Assembly (NCBI RefSeq): GCF_900109205.1
Contig: NZ_FNZB01000002.1
Location: 310,001-374,000, forward strand
Origin: Sphingomonas sp. OV641
GTDB lineage: Bacteria; Pseudomonadota; Alphaproteobacteria; Sphingomonadales; Sphingomonadaceae
Direction: 5' to 3'
Length of the DNA: 64,000 bases
Part shown: positions 55,796 through 64,000 of the stretch, one piece after another
Numbering within the stretch: the first letter of the stretch is position 1
Layout: each line of letters begins with the position of its first letter
The notes under the pieces: model-generated
The model's database searches: none
Seen by the model: only the letters and a program-made list of their open reading frames with translations
Told to the model about the DNA's origin: nothing
Program-made: the position numbers and the translations under genes

Positions 55796-56968
55796 TCAGG
55801 CGATCTCGCGTTCGATCAGGGTCCGCAGGCTGTCGGCGGCCTGTGAAATGTGAAAGCGGGTCAGGAACGAGGCGCGCGCCTTGCGCCGCATGGCCGCGCG
55901 CTCGGCCGGGGAACAATCGAGAAAGCGCGTCAACAGCGCGATCGTCCCTTCTTGCGTGTCGGAAGCCACCAGTCCCGCCCCGTCCGCCACCGCTTCGCGC
56001 CAGATGGCGACCTGATCACTGACGAGTACCGGCGTGCCGGCGGCAAGCGCCTCTGCCACGGCGATCCCGAAATTTTCCTGATGCGAAGGCAGAACGAAGG
56101 CGCTGGCGGCCTGCAGCGCGCCGGCCTTTGCCGCGCCATCGAGCATGCCGGGGAAATGAACCCGCTCCGCCAATCCGGCGCGCGCCGCCACCGTGCGCAG
56201 GTGCGGCACAAGGCCCGCTTCGTCCGGGCCGGCGATCACCAGATCGAGCGCTGGGTCGCGGGCGGCGACCGACGCAAACGCCTCCACCAGCAGGTCGCAG
56301 CCCTTTTTCGGATGAATCCTGCCGAGGAAGAGCAGGAACGGGCGGCCGCGCAGCGGCGGCAGCACGCGACGAAAGGCCGCCACGACATCCTGGTCAGGGT
56401 CGCCCAGGTCGGCCGTGCCGTAATTCACGACGGCGCTCCGCAGCCGATAGGGCCGGAATGCGCCATGGGCGCGCAATCGCTCCTCCTCGCTGGTGAAGAA
56501 CACGGCGCGCGCGCCAGCGAGCAGGCGTCCTTCGGTCCACCACCAGCTCGCCTGTTTGGCAAGATGCTTCAGCGGGGCGGCACGGCGGAACCACGGATCA
56601 AGCGCTCCATGGGGAAAAACAAAGTAGGGCGTGCGCCCGCCCGCAAGCGCAACCGCTGCGCCGCGGGCGGCATAGCGCCACAGACCGGATATGATGATCG
56701 CATCATAGGCGCCGGCGTGTTCGCGAAGCCAGGGCACCATGTGCGGCGCATAGCGATAGCGGCGCAGCGGCCCGGCCCCGCGATCCGGACCCAGGGCGAT
56801 GATGGTGCCGGGATAATCGGGCACGTGGCGCTCGTGCGGCGGATCGAGCGTCAGCATATCCTGTTGGTGCCCCTGCCCGGCCCAGATCTCCCCCACCCGA
56901 CGCGCCCCTTCGATCGGGCCCCCGGTGCGTGGATCGGCACTCGCGATGATACGCAGGATGCGCGTCAT
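55796..56968 (-). CDS. GT4-family glycosyltransferase
   Basis: This 390-residue protein has a GT-B fold: a Gly-rich start (RIIASADPRTGGPIEGARRV), HGALDPW, a C-terminal domain with LGRIHPKKGCDLLVEAF, and the EX7E motif in SHQENFGIAVAEALAAG. It should transfer a sugar from an NDP-sugar with retention during polysaccharide synthesis at the cytoplasmic face. It is the last gene of a coupled minus-strand series (acetyltransferase, GT2, GT4), with a 4-bp overlap with the GT2 gene upstream. Confidence 0.92.
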   Translation of the reverse strand: MTRILRIIASADPRTGGPIEGARRVGEIWAGQGHQQDMLTLDPPHERHVPDYPGTIIALGPDRGAGPLRRYRYAPHMVPWLREHAGAYDAIIISGLWRYAARGAAVALAGGRTPYFVFPHGALDPWFRRAAPLKHLAKQASWWWTEGRLLAGARAVFFTSEEERLRAHGAFRPYRLRSAVVNYGTADLGDPDQDVVAAFRRVLPPLRGRPFLLFLGRIHPKKGCDLLVEAFASVAARDPALDLVIAGPDEAGLVPHLRTVAARAGLAERVHFPGMLDGAAKAGALQAASAFVLPSHQENFGIAVAEALAAGTPVLVSDQVAIWREAVADGAGLVASDTQEGTIALLTRFLDCSPAERAAMRRKARASFLTRFHISQAADSLRTLIEREIA

Positions 56969-57933
56969 GCCGAGGGCGCGATCGGCAGGCCGCTGAGCAC
57001 GGCGAGACGCACGAGACGCGCGCTGCCGGAGGAGCAGGCGGCCAATTGCCGGTCCCATTCCGCCACCTTGGCCGCGACCAGGAAGCGGTACCAGAAGCCC
57101 TGCAGCACGTGATAGATCAGCCCCGGCCGGCCATCGAGAAAGCCGCCCTGACCGACGTAGCGAAACAGGAAATAACCGAGCGGCGCCGCCCAGAGCGGCA
57201 GGCGATCGTACACGAGCCTTTTCACCTGCCGCTTGCGCCGTGCCGGCGGGGAAAGGGCGCCGGCTCCGCTGTCACCATCCGTGTCGAACAAGGCGTAGCG
57301 GGCCGCCAGCACCTCCACCGCCTCGCGGCTGGCGTAACCGTTATGCTTGGCGGTGAAGAAGGTCAGGTCGCCTGCATTGGCATCGGCGAAGCCGCCGGCC
57401 AATTGGATCGTCCTGCCGCGACCCACCACCACATGTTCGTCCATCCAGCGGCGTTCCACCCGCCCAGCTCCGGTGCGCCAGATCCGCAGCAGCCACAGGG
57501 GATGGCGACCACCGTGGCGGATCCAGCGACCCATGAAGATGTGCTTTCGGTTCAGCAGGATACCGGTGACGCCGGCGTCGAGCATGGGCAGGGTGCGCGC
57601 GATCGCGCTGGCGAGATCCGGCTCGATCAGCTCGTCGGCGTCCAGCCGCAGCGTCCATCCGGTGGCGATCGCGCCGTGATCCAGCGCCCATTGCAGCTGC
57701 GCGGCATGGCTGGTGAACGGGTGCTGCACCACCCGTGCGCCAGCCTCCTGCGCCACCTTTACCGTGTCATCGGAGGAGAAGCTGTCGACCACCAGCACAT
57801 CGCGCGCGATGCCGCGCACGCTTGCGATGGCGCGGCCGACATGATGCGCCTCGTTGAAGGTGAGGATCACGACCGTGAGGTCGGGTTTCGCATCTGAACG
57901 TTGAGCGCCCTCCACAGGCGCCCGCAGGATCAC
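56965..57933 (-). CDS. GT2-family glycosyltransferase
   Basis: This 322-residue protein has a GT-A fold: DLTVVILTFNEAHHVGRAI, DVLVVDSFSSDDT, and the metal-binding LRLDADELIEPDL. The second half has WLLRIWRTGAGRVERRWMDEHV and Arg-rich KRQVKRLVYDRLP, as in WaaE/KdtX-like transferases. It probably adds a sugar during capsule or LPS synthesis. The start is a GTG overlapping the acetyltransferase stop (GTGA), and its stop overlaps the GT4 start. There is one possible C-terminal membrane-associated helix (PLGYFLFRYVGQ). Confidence 0.92.
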   Translation of the reverse strand: MILRAPVEGAQRSDAKPDLTVVILTFNEAHHVGRAIASVRGIARDVLVVDSFSSDDTVKVAQEAGARVVQHPFTSHAAQLQWALDHGAIATGWTLRLDADELIEPDLASAIARTLPMLDAGVTGILLNRKHIFMGRWIRHGGRHPLWLLRIWRTGAGRVERRWMDEHVVVGRGRTIQLAGGFADANAGDLTFFTAKHNGYASREAVEVLAARYALFDTDGDSGAGALSPPARRKRQVKRLVYDRLPLWAAPLGYFLFRYVGQGGFLDGRPGLIYHVLQGFWYRFLVAAKVAEWDRQLAACSSGSARLVRLAVLSGLPIAPSA

Positions 57934-58508
57934 GCCGCGCTTCCGAAGCGGATGCGCCGTTCGCGCAACTTGCGTGCCGGGTTACCGCCGTACACGGTCC
58001 ATCGCGCCAGATCGCGCATGGCGCAGCCGCGGGCACCCAGCACCGCGCCGGTACCGATGGTGACGCCAGGGCCCACGAACGCTTCTGCCGCCACCCAGGC
58101 GCGGGCGCCGACGGTGATCGGACGCGCGAGAAGCTGAAAGGCAGCATCCTCCACGTCATGCGAGCCGGCGCACAGATGGGCGCGCTGCGAAATCACCGCA
58201 TGCGACCCGATGATCACCGGCGCCATGGAATAGATGATCGCCCCGGGGCCGATCGCCGCATGATCGCCCATCGAAAGGTTGGCGGGCGACCAGATCCGGA
58301 CGCTGCCATAGACATTCGCCGTTGGCGCGACTCGCGCGCCGAACAAACGCAACAGCAATCGTCGCCACGCGCGCAGCGGCGGCGGCGTCCAGCGGATCAG
58401 AAGCCACCAGGTCACCGCCCAGGCGAGCCGGTACAGCCGATTGCTCAGCGCGAAGCTCGGTCCCCCCTCCCACGCACGCGTGATCCGCCCGTCAAGCGGC
58501 CGCGCCAT
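57930..58508 (-). CDS. WcaF-like hexapeptide-repeat acetyltransferase
   Basis: This 192-residue left-handed beta-helix protein has hexapeptide repeats: LFGARVAPTANVYGSVRIW, LSMGDHAAIGPGAIIYSM, VIIGSHAVISQRAHLCAGSHD, and WVAAEAFVGPGVTIGTGAVLG. The SxxA/HLCxGSHD segment carries the catalytic His of WcaF/NodL-type acetyltransferases. The N-terminal half is hydrophobic (WAVTWWLLIRW). It should O-acetylate a sugar or repeat-unit lipid in exopolysaccharide synthesis. It starts 138 bp from the divergent polymerase gene. Confidence 0.9.
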   Translation of the reverse strand: MARPLDGRITRAWEGGPSFALSNRLYRLAWAVTWWLLIRWTPPPLRAWRRLLLRLFGARVAPTANVYGSVRIWSPANLSMGDHAAIGPGAIIYSMAPVIIGSHAVISQRAHLCAGSHDVEDAAFQLLARPITVGARAWVAAEAFVGPGVTIGTGAVLGARGCAMRDLARWTVYGGNPARKLRERRIRFGSAA

Positions 58509-58646
58509 CGCGATTTGCCATTGCTTTGTCCCCCCGCCGTCAAGACTAAGCGATCCATTAACTTACCGCAACTGGGTGGATCGACGTTTATACCCTTGGT
58601 TGATAGAAGCTCGTTGACGTGAATTGGGGAGGATGTGCGTACGATC

Positions 58647-60110
58647 ATGAAATCGCTTGGCTGGATATATCTAACTGGCCTTGCGGTGGCGGCGCTTTTG
58701 CAACTTTTCCTAGGCGCTGACCGGTGGCTTCTCGCCGTCCTTCTGCTTATCTCCAGCGCCGCGCTACTACCTTTTATAGTCCAAACCTGGCGCGTTTCTG
58801 ACGGTCTCTACATGATCATGACCGTCTACTTCGGCACGGGCGCGCTTATGATAAAGACGATGGCGGGACAGCCGGTTCATACCAATCTTCATGTCCCGGA
58901 GCTTTCCGCCGGCTATCTCCTTCTCGGTTTTTCTTCGACCAGCATCGGCTATATGGGGAGCCGCATGGTTCGCCGGTCCTCGCGCATGACAGGGGAGCTG
59001 CGGGCGATCACGAGCCATTCGCCCGACCTTGCGCGGCTGGCCGTCCCCACATTCCTCCTCGGCAGCGCATTTCTGTTTCTGCAGACCCAGTTTCGCCCGA
59101 TTGCCGTGGCGGGCGGGTTCGAGGCTGGCGGCTTCGGCGGCTTCGGCACCTTCTATCCACTGCTACCGCTCGGCGCCGCCATGCAGGCCGGCCTGGTCGC
59201 GCGCCACCCCCGGCAACAGCGCCATCTCGCCGTGCTGGCCGCCATGGCCGTGATCGTTCTGGCCCTGACCCTGGCCGACAACACGAAGCGGACGTTGTTC
59301 GATTTTCTGCTGGCGATCACCCTCGTCTTTCTTGTCCACGGAAAGCGCCTGCGGCTGCGCTGGATCGTACCGGCCGTCGCTGGTGTCGTGCTGCTGCTCG
59401 CAATGGTGATGCCGGCGATCCAGATCGTGCGCACCATGGCCGATGTTCGCAGCACCGGGCGGATCGCCGCCACGTGGCAGGTGATGCGCGATGCCGGTTT
59501 TGATCCCGCACGCTTGACCGCCGAGGCGGACCGGATCGCGCAGGGGCATCAGCTCGTCTGGCGGGACAGCTACATTTATCCGCTGGCCTGGAACACGGAG
59601 CGGTTCACCATGATCCAGCCCATCGATCTGGTGGCGCGCGGGCTGACGGAGCGCGGAACCATGGGCGGCGCGGACCTTTGGCGCGATCCGGCGGAAACCC
59701 TGCTTCCCGGTTTTCTCATGAACAAGTCGCTGGCCAACGCCCCCGACCGCATCGCTTGGCATTATGGCTTTCGCGCCAACGGCTCGATCGCGCGCCCGGT
59801 GGTGGGGCTGGTGGCCAGCAGCCTTGCCGCGTTCGGGATTGCCGGCGTGCTGCTGCTCCCCATGCTGGTGAGCACGCTGACCTTTGTCGCGCTGGATCTG
59901 CTGGGTGGTCGCCTTGCCGGCAATGTCTGGGGCGCGTTCGTGCTGACCGCCACGGCCCATCTCGCCGAGAAAGAGGCGAGCACGATGCTGTCCTTCTTCT
60001 GCCGCGGTTTTCCGTTTCTGCTGCTGGTGGCCGCGCTGCTGCTGCTGATCGGCCGTACCCGGCGGGCGCGTACGGTTCAGGTCATCCCGGTCAATGGCAT
60101 GTCGCTGTAG
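58647..60110 (+). CDS. Wzy-like polysaccharide polymerase
   Basis: This 487-residue protein has about 10-12 hydrophobic helices and a large central loop (residues 260-360) with ADNTKRTLFDFLLA, DPARLTAEADRIAQGHQLV and EKEASTMLSF. This architecture is that of O-antigen polymerase or EpsG-like proteins, which have low sequence conservation. It probably polymerises repeat units in the periplasm. GGGGAGG lies 13 nt before the ATG at 58647 and only 1-2 nt before a GTG at 58635, so the start is uncertain. Its 3' end overlaps the convergent GT4 gene by 34 bp. Confidence 0.78.
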   Translation: MKSLGWIYLTGLAVAALLQLFLGADRWLLAVLLLISSAALLPFIVQTWRVSDGLYMIMTVYFGTGALMIKTMAGQPVHTNLHVPELSAGYLLLGFSSTSIGYMGSRMVRRSSRMTGELRAITSHSPDLARLAVPTFLLGSAFLFLQTQFRPIAVAGGFEAGGFGGFGTFYPLLPLGAAMQAGLVARHPRQQRHLAVLAAMAVIVLALTLADNTKRTLFDFLLAITLVFLVHGKRLRLRWIVPAVAGVVLLLAMVMPAIQIVRTMADVRSTGRIAATWQVMRDAGFDPARLTAEADRIAQGHQLVWRDSYIYPLAWNTERFTMIQPIDLVARGLTERGTMGGADLWRDPAETLLPGFLMNKSLANAPDRIAWHYGFRANGSIARPVVGLVASSLAAFGIAGVLLLPMLVSTLTFVALDLLGGRLAGNVWGAFVLTATAHLAEKEASTMLSFFCRGFPFLLLVAALLLLIGRTRRARTVQVIPVNGMSL

Positions 60111-61117
60111 AGAAGAGCCTCAAGGTTTCGCGTAAAGGCAGCGCCGGTGTAATGCCGTTCGACCTTCAGGCGCCCGGCCGCCCCCATGCGATCGGCAAGA
60201 CGCCGATCGTTCAGCAATCGGCCCAGCGCGTGCGCCAACGCGCCGACATCGGCGGGATCGATCGTGAAGCCGTCCACCCCATCGCTGATCACCTCCCCCG
60301 CCGCGCCGAAGCAGGACCCGACCACCGGCAGCCCGCGCGCCCACGCCTCCAGATAGACGATCCCGAAGCCTTCCTTCGAGGATGGAAGGGCAAAGAGGCG
60401 GGCTTCCGCATAAGCGCGGGCGAGGGCGATGTCGGAAACGGCGCCAGGGAGTGCGACGCGCGCCTCCACACCGAGTTGAACGGCAAGCGTGCGATATTCC
60501 GCCCGCAATGGCCCGTCACCAATCACCATGAGACGCGCCGTCGGGAGGAGCGGCAAGGCGCGGACGAGCTTGTCGACGTGCTTCTCGCGTTCGCCAGCCT
60601 GAAGGCGCGCCACAGTCAGGATTGTCTCGCCCTCCGCCCGCACAGGCGCATCGGGCAGGTCGACGGCATTGGGGAAGAGGACAAATGTGCCCTCGTCCAA
60701 AGCAAAGGCGCCCGCCATCCTGCTCATCGAGTATCTACTGACAATTGCCACCCGATGGACGACGTGCCGAAGCATCGCTGGCTCCCACCAACGCACCGGG
60801 CGGTAGGCGGGATCACCCCAAGACTCGATCCCATGCGCGAACAGGATGATCCGGGCGCGCGGCCGTAGCAGGCGGATCAGCAGGGCTAGCGGCAGCAGAT
60901 TGATGTGCCCGATCAGGATTGGCTCTGCGCCGAGAACGCCGGAAAGGACCCGGCGCGCAAACCGCATCGGCGCATCTTCGGCTCGCATGGCGGTGACGGT
61001 GGGAACGCCAAGGGTCGCCAGTGACGCGATCACCCGGCGATTAAACCGCTGAATACCGCCATGGCCCCGCGCGGACAGGCCGATGAAGAGGACGCGGCGG
61101 GCTCGTTCACCGCGCAC
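60077..61117 (-). CDS. GT4-family glycosyltransferase
   Basis: This 346-residue GT-B protein has RVLFIGLSARGHGGIQRFN at its start. HINLLPLALLIRLL and FAHGIESWGDP follow, then TVARLQAGEREKHVDKLV, and the EX7E motif in SKEGFGIVYLEAWARG. It should add a sugar to a lipid-linked oligosaccharide. The start is a GTG that overlaps the flippase stop by 11 bp, so the two genes are coupled on the minus strand. Its 3' end overlaps the polymerase gene's 3' end (34 bp) in convergent orientation. Confidence 0.92.
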   Translation of the reverse strand: MRGERARRVLFIGLSARGHGGIQRFNRRVIASLATLGVPTVTAMRAEDAPMRFARRVLSGVLGAEPILIGHINLLPLALLIRLLRPRARIILFAHGIESWGDPAYRPVRWWEPAMLRHVVHRVAIVSRYSMSRMAGAFALDEGTFVLFPNAVDLPDAPVRAEGETILTVARLQAGEREKHVDKLVRALPLLPTARLMVIGDGPLRAEYRTLAVQLGVEARVALPGAVSDIALARAYAEARLFALPSSKEGFGIVYLEAWARGLPVVGSCFGAAGEVISDGVDGFTIDPADVGALAHALGRLLNDRRLADRMGAAGRLKVERHYTGAAFTRNLEALLYSDMPLTGMT

Positions 61118-62429
61118 GGCGATGTCCAGCGATGATGGTGATCGGGATCATCGCGGCGTGCGCGGCGAGCAGGGCGGCGGCGATGCCGGTCAGGCCCCAT
61201 GCCTCCGTCACCGCACCGGCGGCGGCCATGATGGCGAGCGCGACAATCAGGAAGGCGGCCGTGACGCCGCCGTGCCTGTTCACCGCCGCGATCGGCGTAA
61301 GCAGTGCCGACCACAGCATCTCCGCCGCCACGGCGGCGACGAGCAGCGGCAGGAACGGGTAAACGGCGCCGACCGAATCATGCGTGAGGAGCGGCAGGAC
61401 GAAGGGTGCCGCGACAAGTATCGCCAGCCCATAGGCGACGATCAGGATAAGGGTGGCGCCGACCTGGAGCCGCAGCAGCCTGGCGGCACAATGCTGATCA
61501 CCCTGACCGGCGAGCGCCGCATATTCGCTGGCGACGCTGTTGCTGATCATGTTCGTTGCAGCCATGCCTAGGCGCGCCAGGGTGCGGGTGGTGGCGAAGG
61601 TCACCGTTGCCACCGCGCCCATGATCCCGCCGATGATCACGACGGGGAGATGAATCAGCAGCGCCTGCCCCAGCGGGAGCAGCATATGGGCGAGCGCCGG
61701 TCGCCAGAGGCGGGTCAGCGTGGCCCCGTCCGCCAGTCGCCAACCCAGCCGCAGCCAGTCCGCAAGGCGCCGCAGCGAGCGATAGGCGGCGAAAAGCGCG
61801 ATCAGCCGGGTGACGACCATCGCCGCGGCGGCGGCGACCAATCCGCCGCCGGCCCATGCGGCGATCGCGATAGCCGCCCCCTCCATGAGCCGCGCAGTGG
61901 CGGCCCAGGCGGCCTCCGTCGCCGGGCGGTTGCCGGAGCGGATGCCGGCGCAGACCAGAAGAAAGAACTGGTAGAGGAGAACCTGGAGGATGAGCAGCAA
62001 TAGTACGGCGGGGGCCGAGACGGCCGCTTTCGCATCCAGCGCCAGCCATTGCCGGAGATCAACGGCCAGGATGAGCGCCGCGCTGGCCACCATCAGCAAC
62101 GGTGATGCCGCGCACAGCAGGGCAAAGACGCTGTGAAAGACCCGCGTCGCCACATCGCGCCGGCCGGCCGCCACCGCCATGACCATCGCGTTCTTCGCCA
62201 CGTTGGTGAAGCCGAGATCGCTGAAGGTCAGGTAAAAGGGCACGGCGGATAGAAGCAGCCACGCGCCGTAGAGCCGGGTGCCCCAGGCGTGCAGCAGCAG
62301 CGGCACGAGCGCGATCTGCACCAGCATCGTGACAATCTGGCCATAAGCCTGGGCAGAAAGGGTGCGGCCGAGGCGCAAGGTGGTGGCGCGGTCCAGCGAC
62401 CGGCCAATCATGTTCCGCCCGGCTGCCAC
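61107..62429 (-). CDS. Wzx-like lipopolysaccharide/oligosaccharide flippase
   Basis: This 440-residue protein has 12-14 predicted membrane helices. The start TLRLGRTLSAQAYGQIVTML and the paired Gly-rich helices (LGFTNVAKNAMVMAVAAGRR, MAATNMISNSVASEYAALAG) are typical of MATE-like or polysaccharide-transport flippases (Wzx/MurJ superfamily). It should flip undecaprenyl-linked repeat units to the periplasm for the Wzy-like enzyme next door. The start is a GTG (an ATG at 62411 is possible). It is the first gene of the right-hand minus-strand pair. Confidence 0.88.
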   Translation of the reverse strand: MAAGRNMIGRSLDRATTLRLGRTLSAQAYGQIVTMLVQIALVPLLLHAWGTRLYGAWLLLSAVPFYLTFSDLGFTNVAKNAMVMAVAAGRRDVATRVFHSVFALLCAASPLLMVASAALILAVDLRQWLALDAKAAVSAPAVLLLLILQVLLYQFFLLVCAGIRSGNRPATEAAWAATARLMEGAAIAIAAWAGGGLVAAAAAMVVTRLIALFAAYRSLRRLADWLRLGWRLADGATLTRLWRPALAHMLLPLGQALLIHLPVVIIGGIMGAVATVTFATTRTLARLGMAATNMISNSVASEYAALAGQGDQHCAARLLRLQVGATLILIVAYGLAILVAAPFVLPLLTHDSVGAVYPFLPLLVAAVAAEMLWSALLTPIAAVNRHGGVTAAFLIVALAIMAAAGAVTEAWGLTGIAAALLAAHAAMIPITIIAGHRRAR

Positions 62430-62546
62430 ACCGCCTGCCCCCTTGATCCCCGCGCACTAGCTGCGGCTATTACGCGGCCGGAGCAAGCGGCTTCATGCTG
62501 CGCCGCTATTCGCCAAGGGCTGTGGCGCCTTCGCTATGCCGATTGG

Positions 62547-63512
62547 TCAGCCGAGGCGGCCGAGCCAGTCGACGAGCAGCCGGTTCACCTCCTCCGGGCG
62601 CTCCTGCTGCGTCCAGTGGCCGCAGCCGTCGAGCAGATGACCCTCCACCCGTGGAACGTGCGGCCGCATGATCCCGATCGGATCGGTGATCGCGCCAAAG
62701 CCCATGGTGGCCGGATCCTTGGTCCCGCCGATGAACAAGGCGGGCTGTTCGATGCGGCGATCACGGAAGGATTGCAGCCAGGCGAAGTCGCGCTCGTGAT
62801 TGCGATAGCGACTGATCGGCCCGAAGAAGCCGGAGGCTTCGAACTCCGCGACATAATAATCGAGGTCCTCGGCCGTCAGCCATGCGGGGAACGGATCGGG
62901 ATCGACCATGCCCTCCAGCAGCGAGGCGCCCGCCGCCTTCGTCGGCCATGTGCCCGGCGGCGCATCGCCCGAAATGGCGTAATAGAATTTGCGCAGGAAA
63001 TCGCGGACGTCGCGCTCCGCTTCCGCTTCCGCCGGCCCGACCTCCTGGAACCATTCTTGATAAAAAAAGCGTTCCTTGCTGGTGAAGGCCTGCCGGAACA
63101 CCTCGGTAAATGGACGGCTCGGAACCCCGGTGTGGGGGACCGACATGGCCGCCACGGCGCGGAAGCGATCGGGGCGGGTGAGCGCCGCGTTCCAGACCTG
63201 GGGCGCGCCCCAGTCATGCCCGACGAGGATAGCCGGTGCGCCTGGTTGAAGCGCCTCGGCAACGGCGTCGATATCCGCGACGAGATGCTCCATGGCATAA
63301 TCCGCAACGTCGGTCGGCTTGTCCGATCCGCCATAGCCGCGCACGTCGATCGCGGCGGCGGTGAAGCCGGCGGCCGCCACGGGCCCGAGCTGATGCCGCC
63401 AGGAATACCAGCTTTCGGGAAAGCCATGGACCATCAGCACAAGCGGCCCCGCCCCCTCCACCGCGGTGCGGATCCGCACCGGGCCGGTATCGATCATCCG
63501 GAACTCGGGCAT
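62547..63512 (-). CDS. Alpha/beta hydrolase, epoxide-hydrolase type
   Basis: This 321-residue protein has the alpha/beta hydrolase core: VLMVHGFPESWYSWRHQL (oxyanion hole), VRGYGGSDKP, and VGHDWGAPQVW with the nucleophile Asp of epoxide hydrolases and haloalkane dehalogenases. A lid with the FFYQEWFQEVGPAEAE tyrosine region follows, then CGHWTQQERPEEVN with the catalytic His. It probably opens epoxides by adding water; a dehalogenase is the alternative. AGGAGAGGAAG precedes the ATG. It is divergent from the DUF2490 gene and has no link to the polysaccharide cluster. Confidence 0.9.
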   Translation of the reverse strand: MPEFRMIDTGPVRIRTAVEGAGPLVLMVHGFPESWYSWRHQLGPVAAAGFTAAAIDVRGYGGSDKPTDVADYAMEHLVADIDAVAEALQPGAPAILVGHDWGAPQVWNAALTRPDRFRAVAAMSVPHTGVPSRPFTEVFRQAFTSKERFFYQEWFQEVGPAEAEAERDVRDFLRKFYYAISGDAPPGTWPTKAAGASLLEGMVDPDPFPAWLTAEDLDYYVAEFEASGFFGPISRYRNHERDFAWLQSFRDRRIEQPALFIGGTKDPATMGFGAITDPIGIMRPHVPRVEGHLLDGCGHWTQQERPEEVNRLLVDWLGRLG

Positions 63513-63591
63513 GTCTTCCTCTCCTACATTTTGTTGCTGCCGCCGCGCGAAAGCATGACGACTCACCTCCCGCGCAGCTAGAGTTGGCGTC

Positions 63592-64000
63592 ATGCACCGC
63601 CTGAACCCGCTCTGTCTCCTGTCCGCCCTGACCATGGCCGTTCCGGCCGCCGCCCAGACGACGCATGACGAGGCGCTGTGGGTGAACGGGACGGTGATGG
63701 GGCAGATCCAGGGACCGGTCGTCTTCTTTGCGGAAGTCCAACCACGGATCGGCGACGGCGTTTCGCGCCTTTCGCAATTGCTCCTGCGCCCGGCCGTGGG
63801 CGTGCAATTGTCGAAGCAAGTCACCGTCTACCAGGGCTACGCCCATGTGACGGATCCGGTGGAGAACGGGCCCGATCGGCAGGAAGACCGACTGTTCCAG
63901 CAAGTGACGTGGAACGTCGGCACGGTCGGCCGTCTGGAGGTGCAATCGCGCACCCGGCTGGAAGAGCGCTGGCGTTCCGACGGCGACGGCATGTCGCTGC
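63592..64000 (+). CDS. DUF2490 protein, N-terminal part
   Basis: The gene runs past the end of the window; 136 codons are seen. It has a signal peptide (MHRLNPLCLLSALTMAVPAAAQ) followed by WVNGTVMGQIQGPVVFFAEV, PRIGDG, LLLRPAVGVQLSKQVTVYQG and RTRLEERWR, the pattern of DUF2490 proteins, predicted small outer-membrane beta-barrels with amphipathic strands. The function is unknown. The C-terminal strands lie outside the window. Confidence 0.85.
   Translation, partial: MHRLNPLCLLSALTMAVPAAAQTTHDEALWVNGTVMGQIQGPVVFFAEVQPRIGDGVSRLSQLLLRPAVGVQLSKQVTVYQGYAHVTDPVENGPDRQEDRLFQQVTWNVGTVGRLEVQSRTRLEERWRSDGDGMSL

Overview
The window looks like a chromosomal segment of a high-GC alphaproteobacterium, most likely Sphingomonas or a close relative in the Sphingomonadaceae. 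Supporting signs are the large TonB-dependent receptor, the DUF3857 transglutaminase, HIG1-type, AsmA and short HNH proteins, the frequent GTG/TTG starts, and the dispersed 'GTCATCCCGGACTTGATCCGGG'-type and 'CTTCGACAGGCTCAG'-type intergenic repeats. No plasmid, integrase, transposase, CRISPR array, tRNA or rRNA was seen. The window opens inside coaD and closes inside a DUF2490 gene.

Layout. 1-9 kb: end of coaD, a periplasmic cyclophilin, an ExoD protein, katG, a secreted GH92 alpha-mannosidase and a secreted amidohydrolase. 9-13.4 kb: a LOV-domain hybrid histidine kinase (a predicted blue-light sensor), a small unknown, the UV endonuclease uvsE and a translationally coupled DHH phosphoesterase. 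13.5-16.7 kb: a four-gene operon, PepSY membrane protein / DUF2271 / DUF4198 / ApbE, with a Fur-box-like palindrome upstream. The DUF2271 protein carries a consensus ApbE flavinylation motif (DGVSGAT). 16.7-25.7 kb: ppc, an EF-hand lipoprotein, HNH endonuclease, enoyl-CoA hydratase, GluQRS, a HIG1-like membrane protein, ergothioneine genes egtB-egtD and a basic DUF5872/Rho-N-like protein. 25.8-34 kb: kynA-kynU, a DUF3857 transglutaminase, an MFS/TetR pair, an ankyrin protein and a Sco protein. 34-44.5 kb: YcgN, a YgjP-type metalloprotease, PBP1A, msrB, an rRNA-type methyltransferase, an aldose-epimerase-like protein and the rpmI-rplT-pheS-pheT operon. pheT carries an in-frame insertion of a dispersed palindromic repeat. 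44.5-55.8 kb: AsmA, two tandem paralogous small two-cysteine exported proteins, a TPR/aspartyl-asparaginyl hydroxylase, a sulfotransferase-like protein, a TonB receptor with a strong terminator, a small exported protein, and an SGNH hydrolase coupled to a short unknown protein. 55.8-62.4 kb: a polysaccharide cluster (two GT4, one GT2, a WcaF-like acetyltransferase, a Wzy-like polymerase, a Wzx-like flippase). 62.5-64 kb: an epoxide-hydrolase-like protein and the start of a DUF2490 gene.

How the genes fit together. Most are housekeeping or ordinary accessory genes. The places that repay attention are the PepSY-DUF2271-DUF4198-ApbE module (likely iron-responsive, flavin-based periplasmic redox), the LOV kinase close to UV repair, the TonB receptor / hydroxylase / sulfotransferase-like neighbourhood, the tandem two-cysteine proteins, and a family of bipartite inverted repeats, one copy of which is translated inside pheT. 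All functions are read from sequence motifs and recalled family knowledge; no database search was possible.
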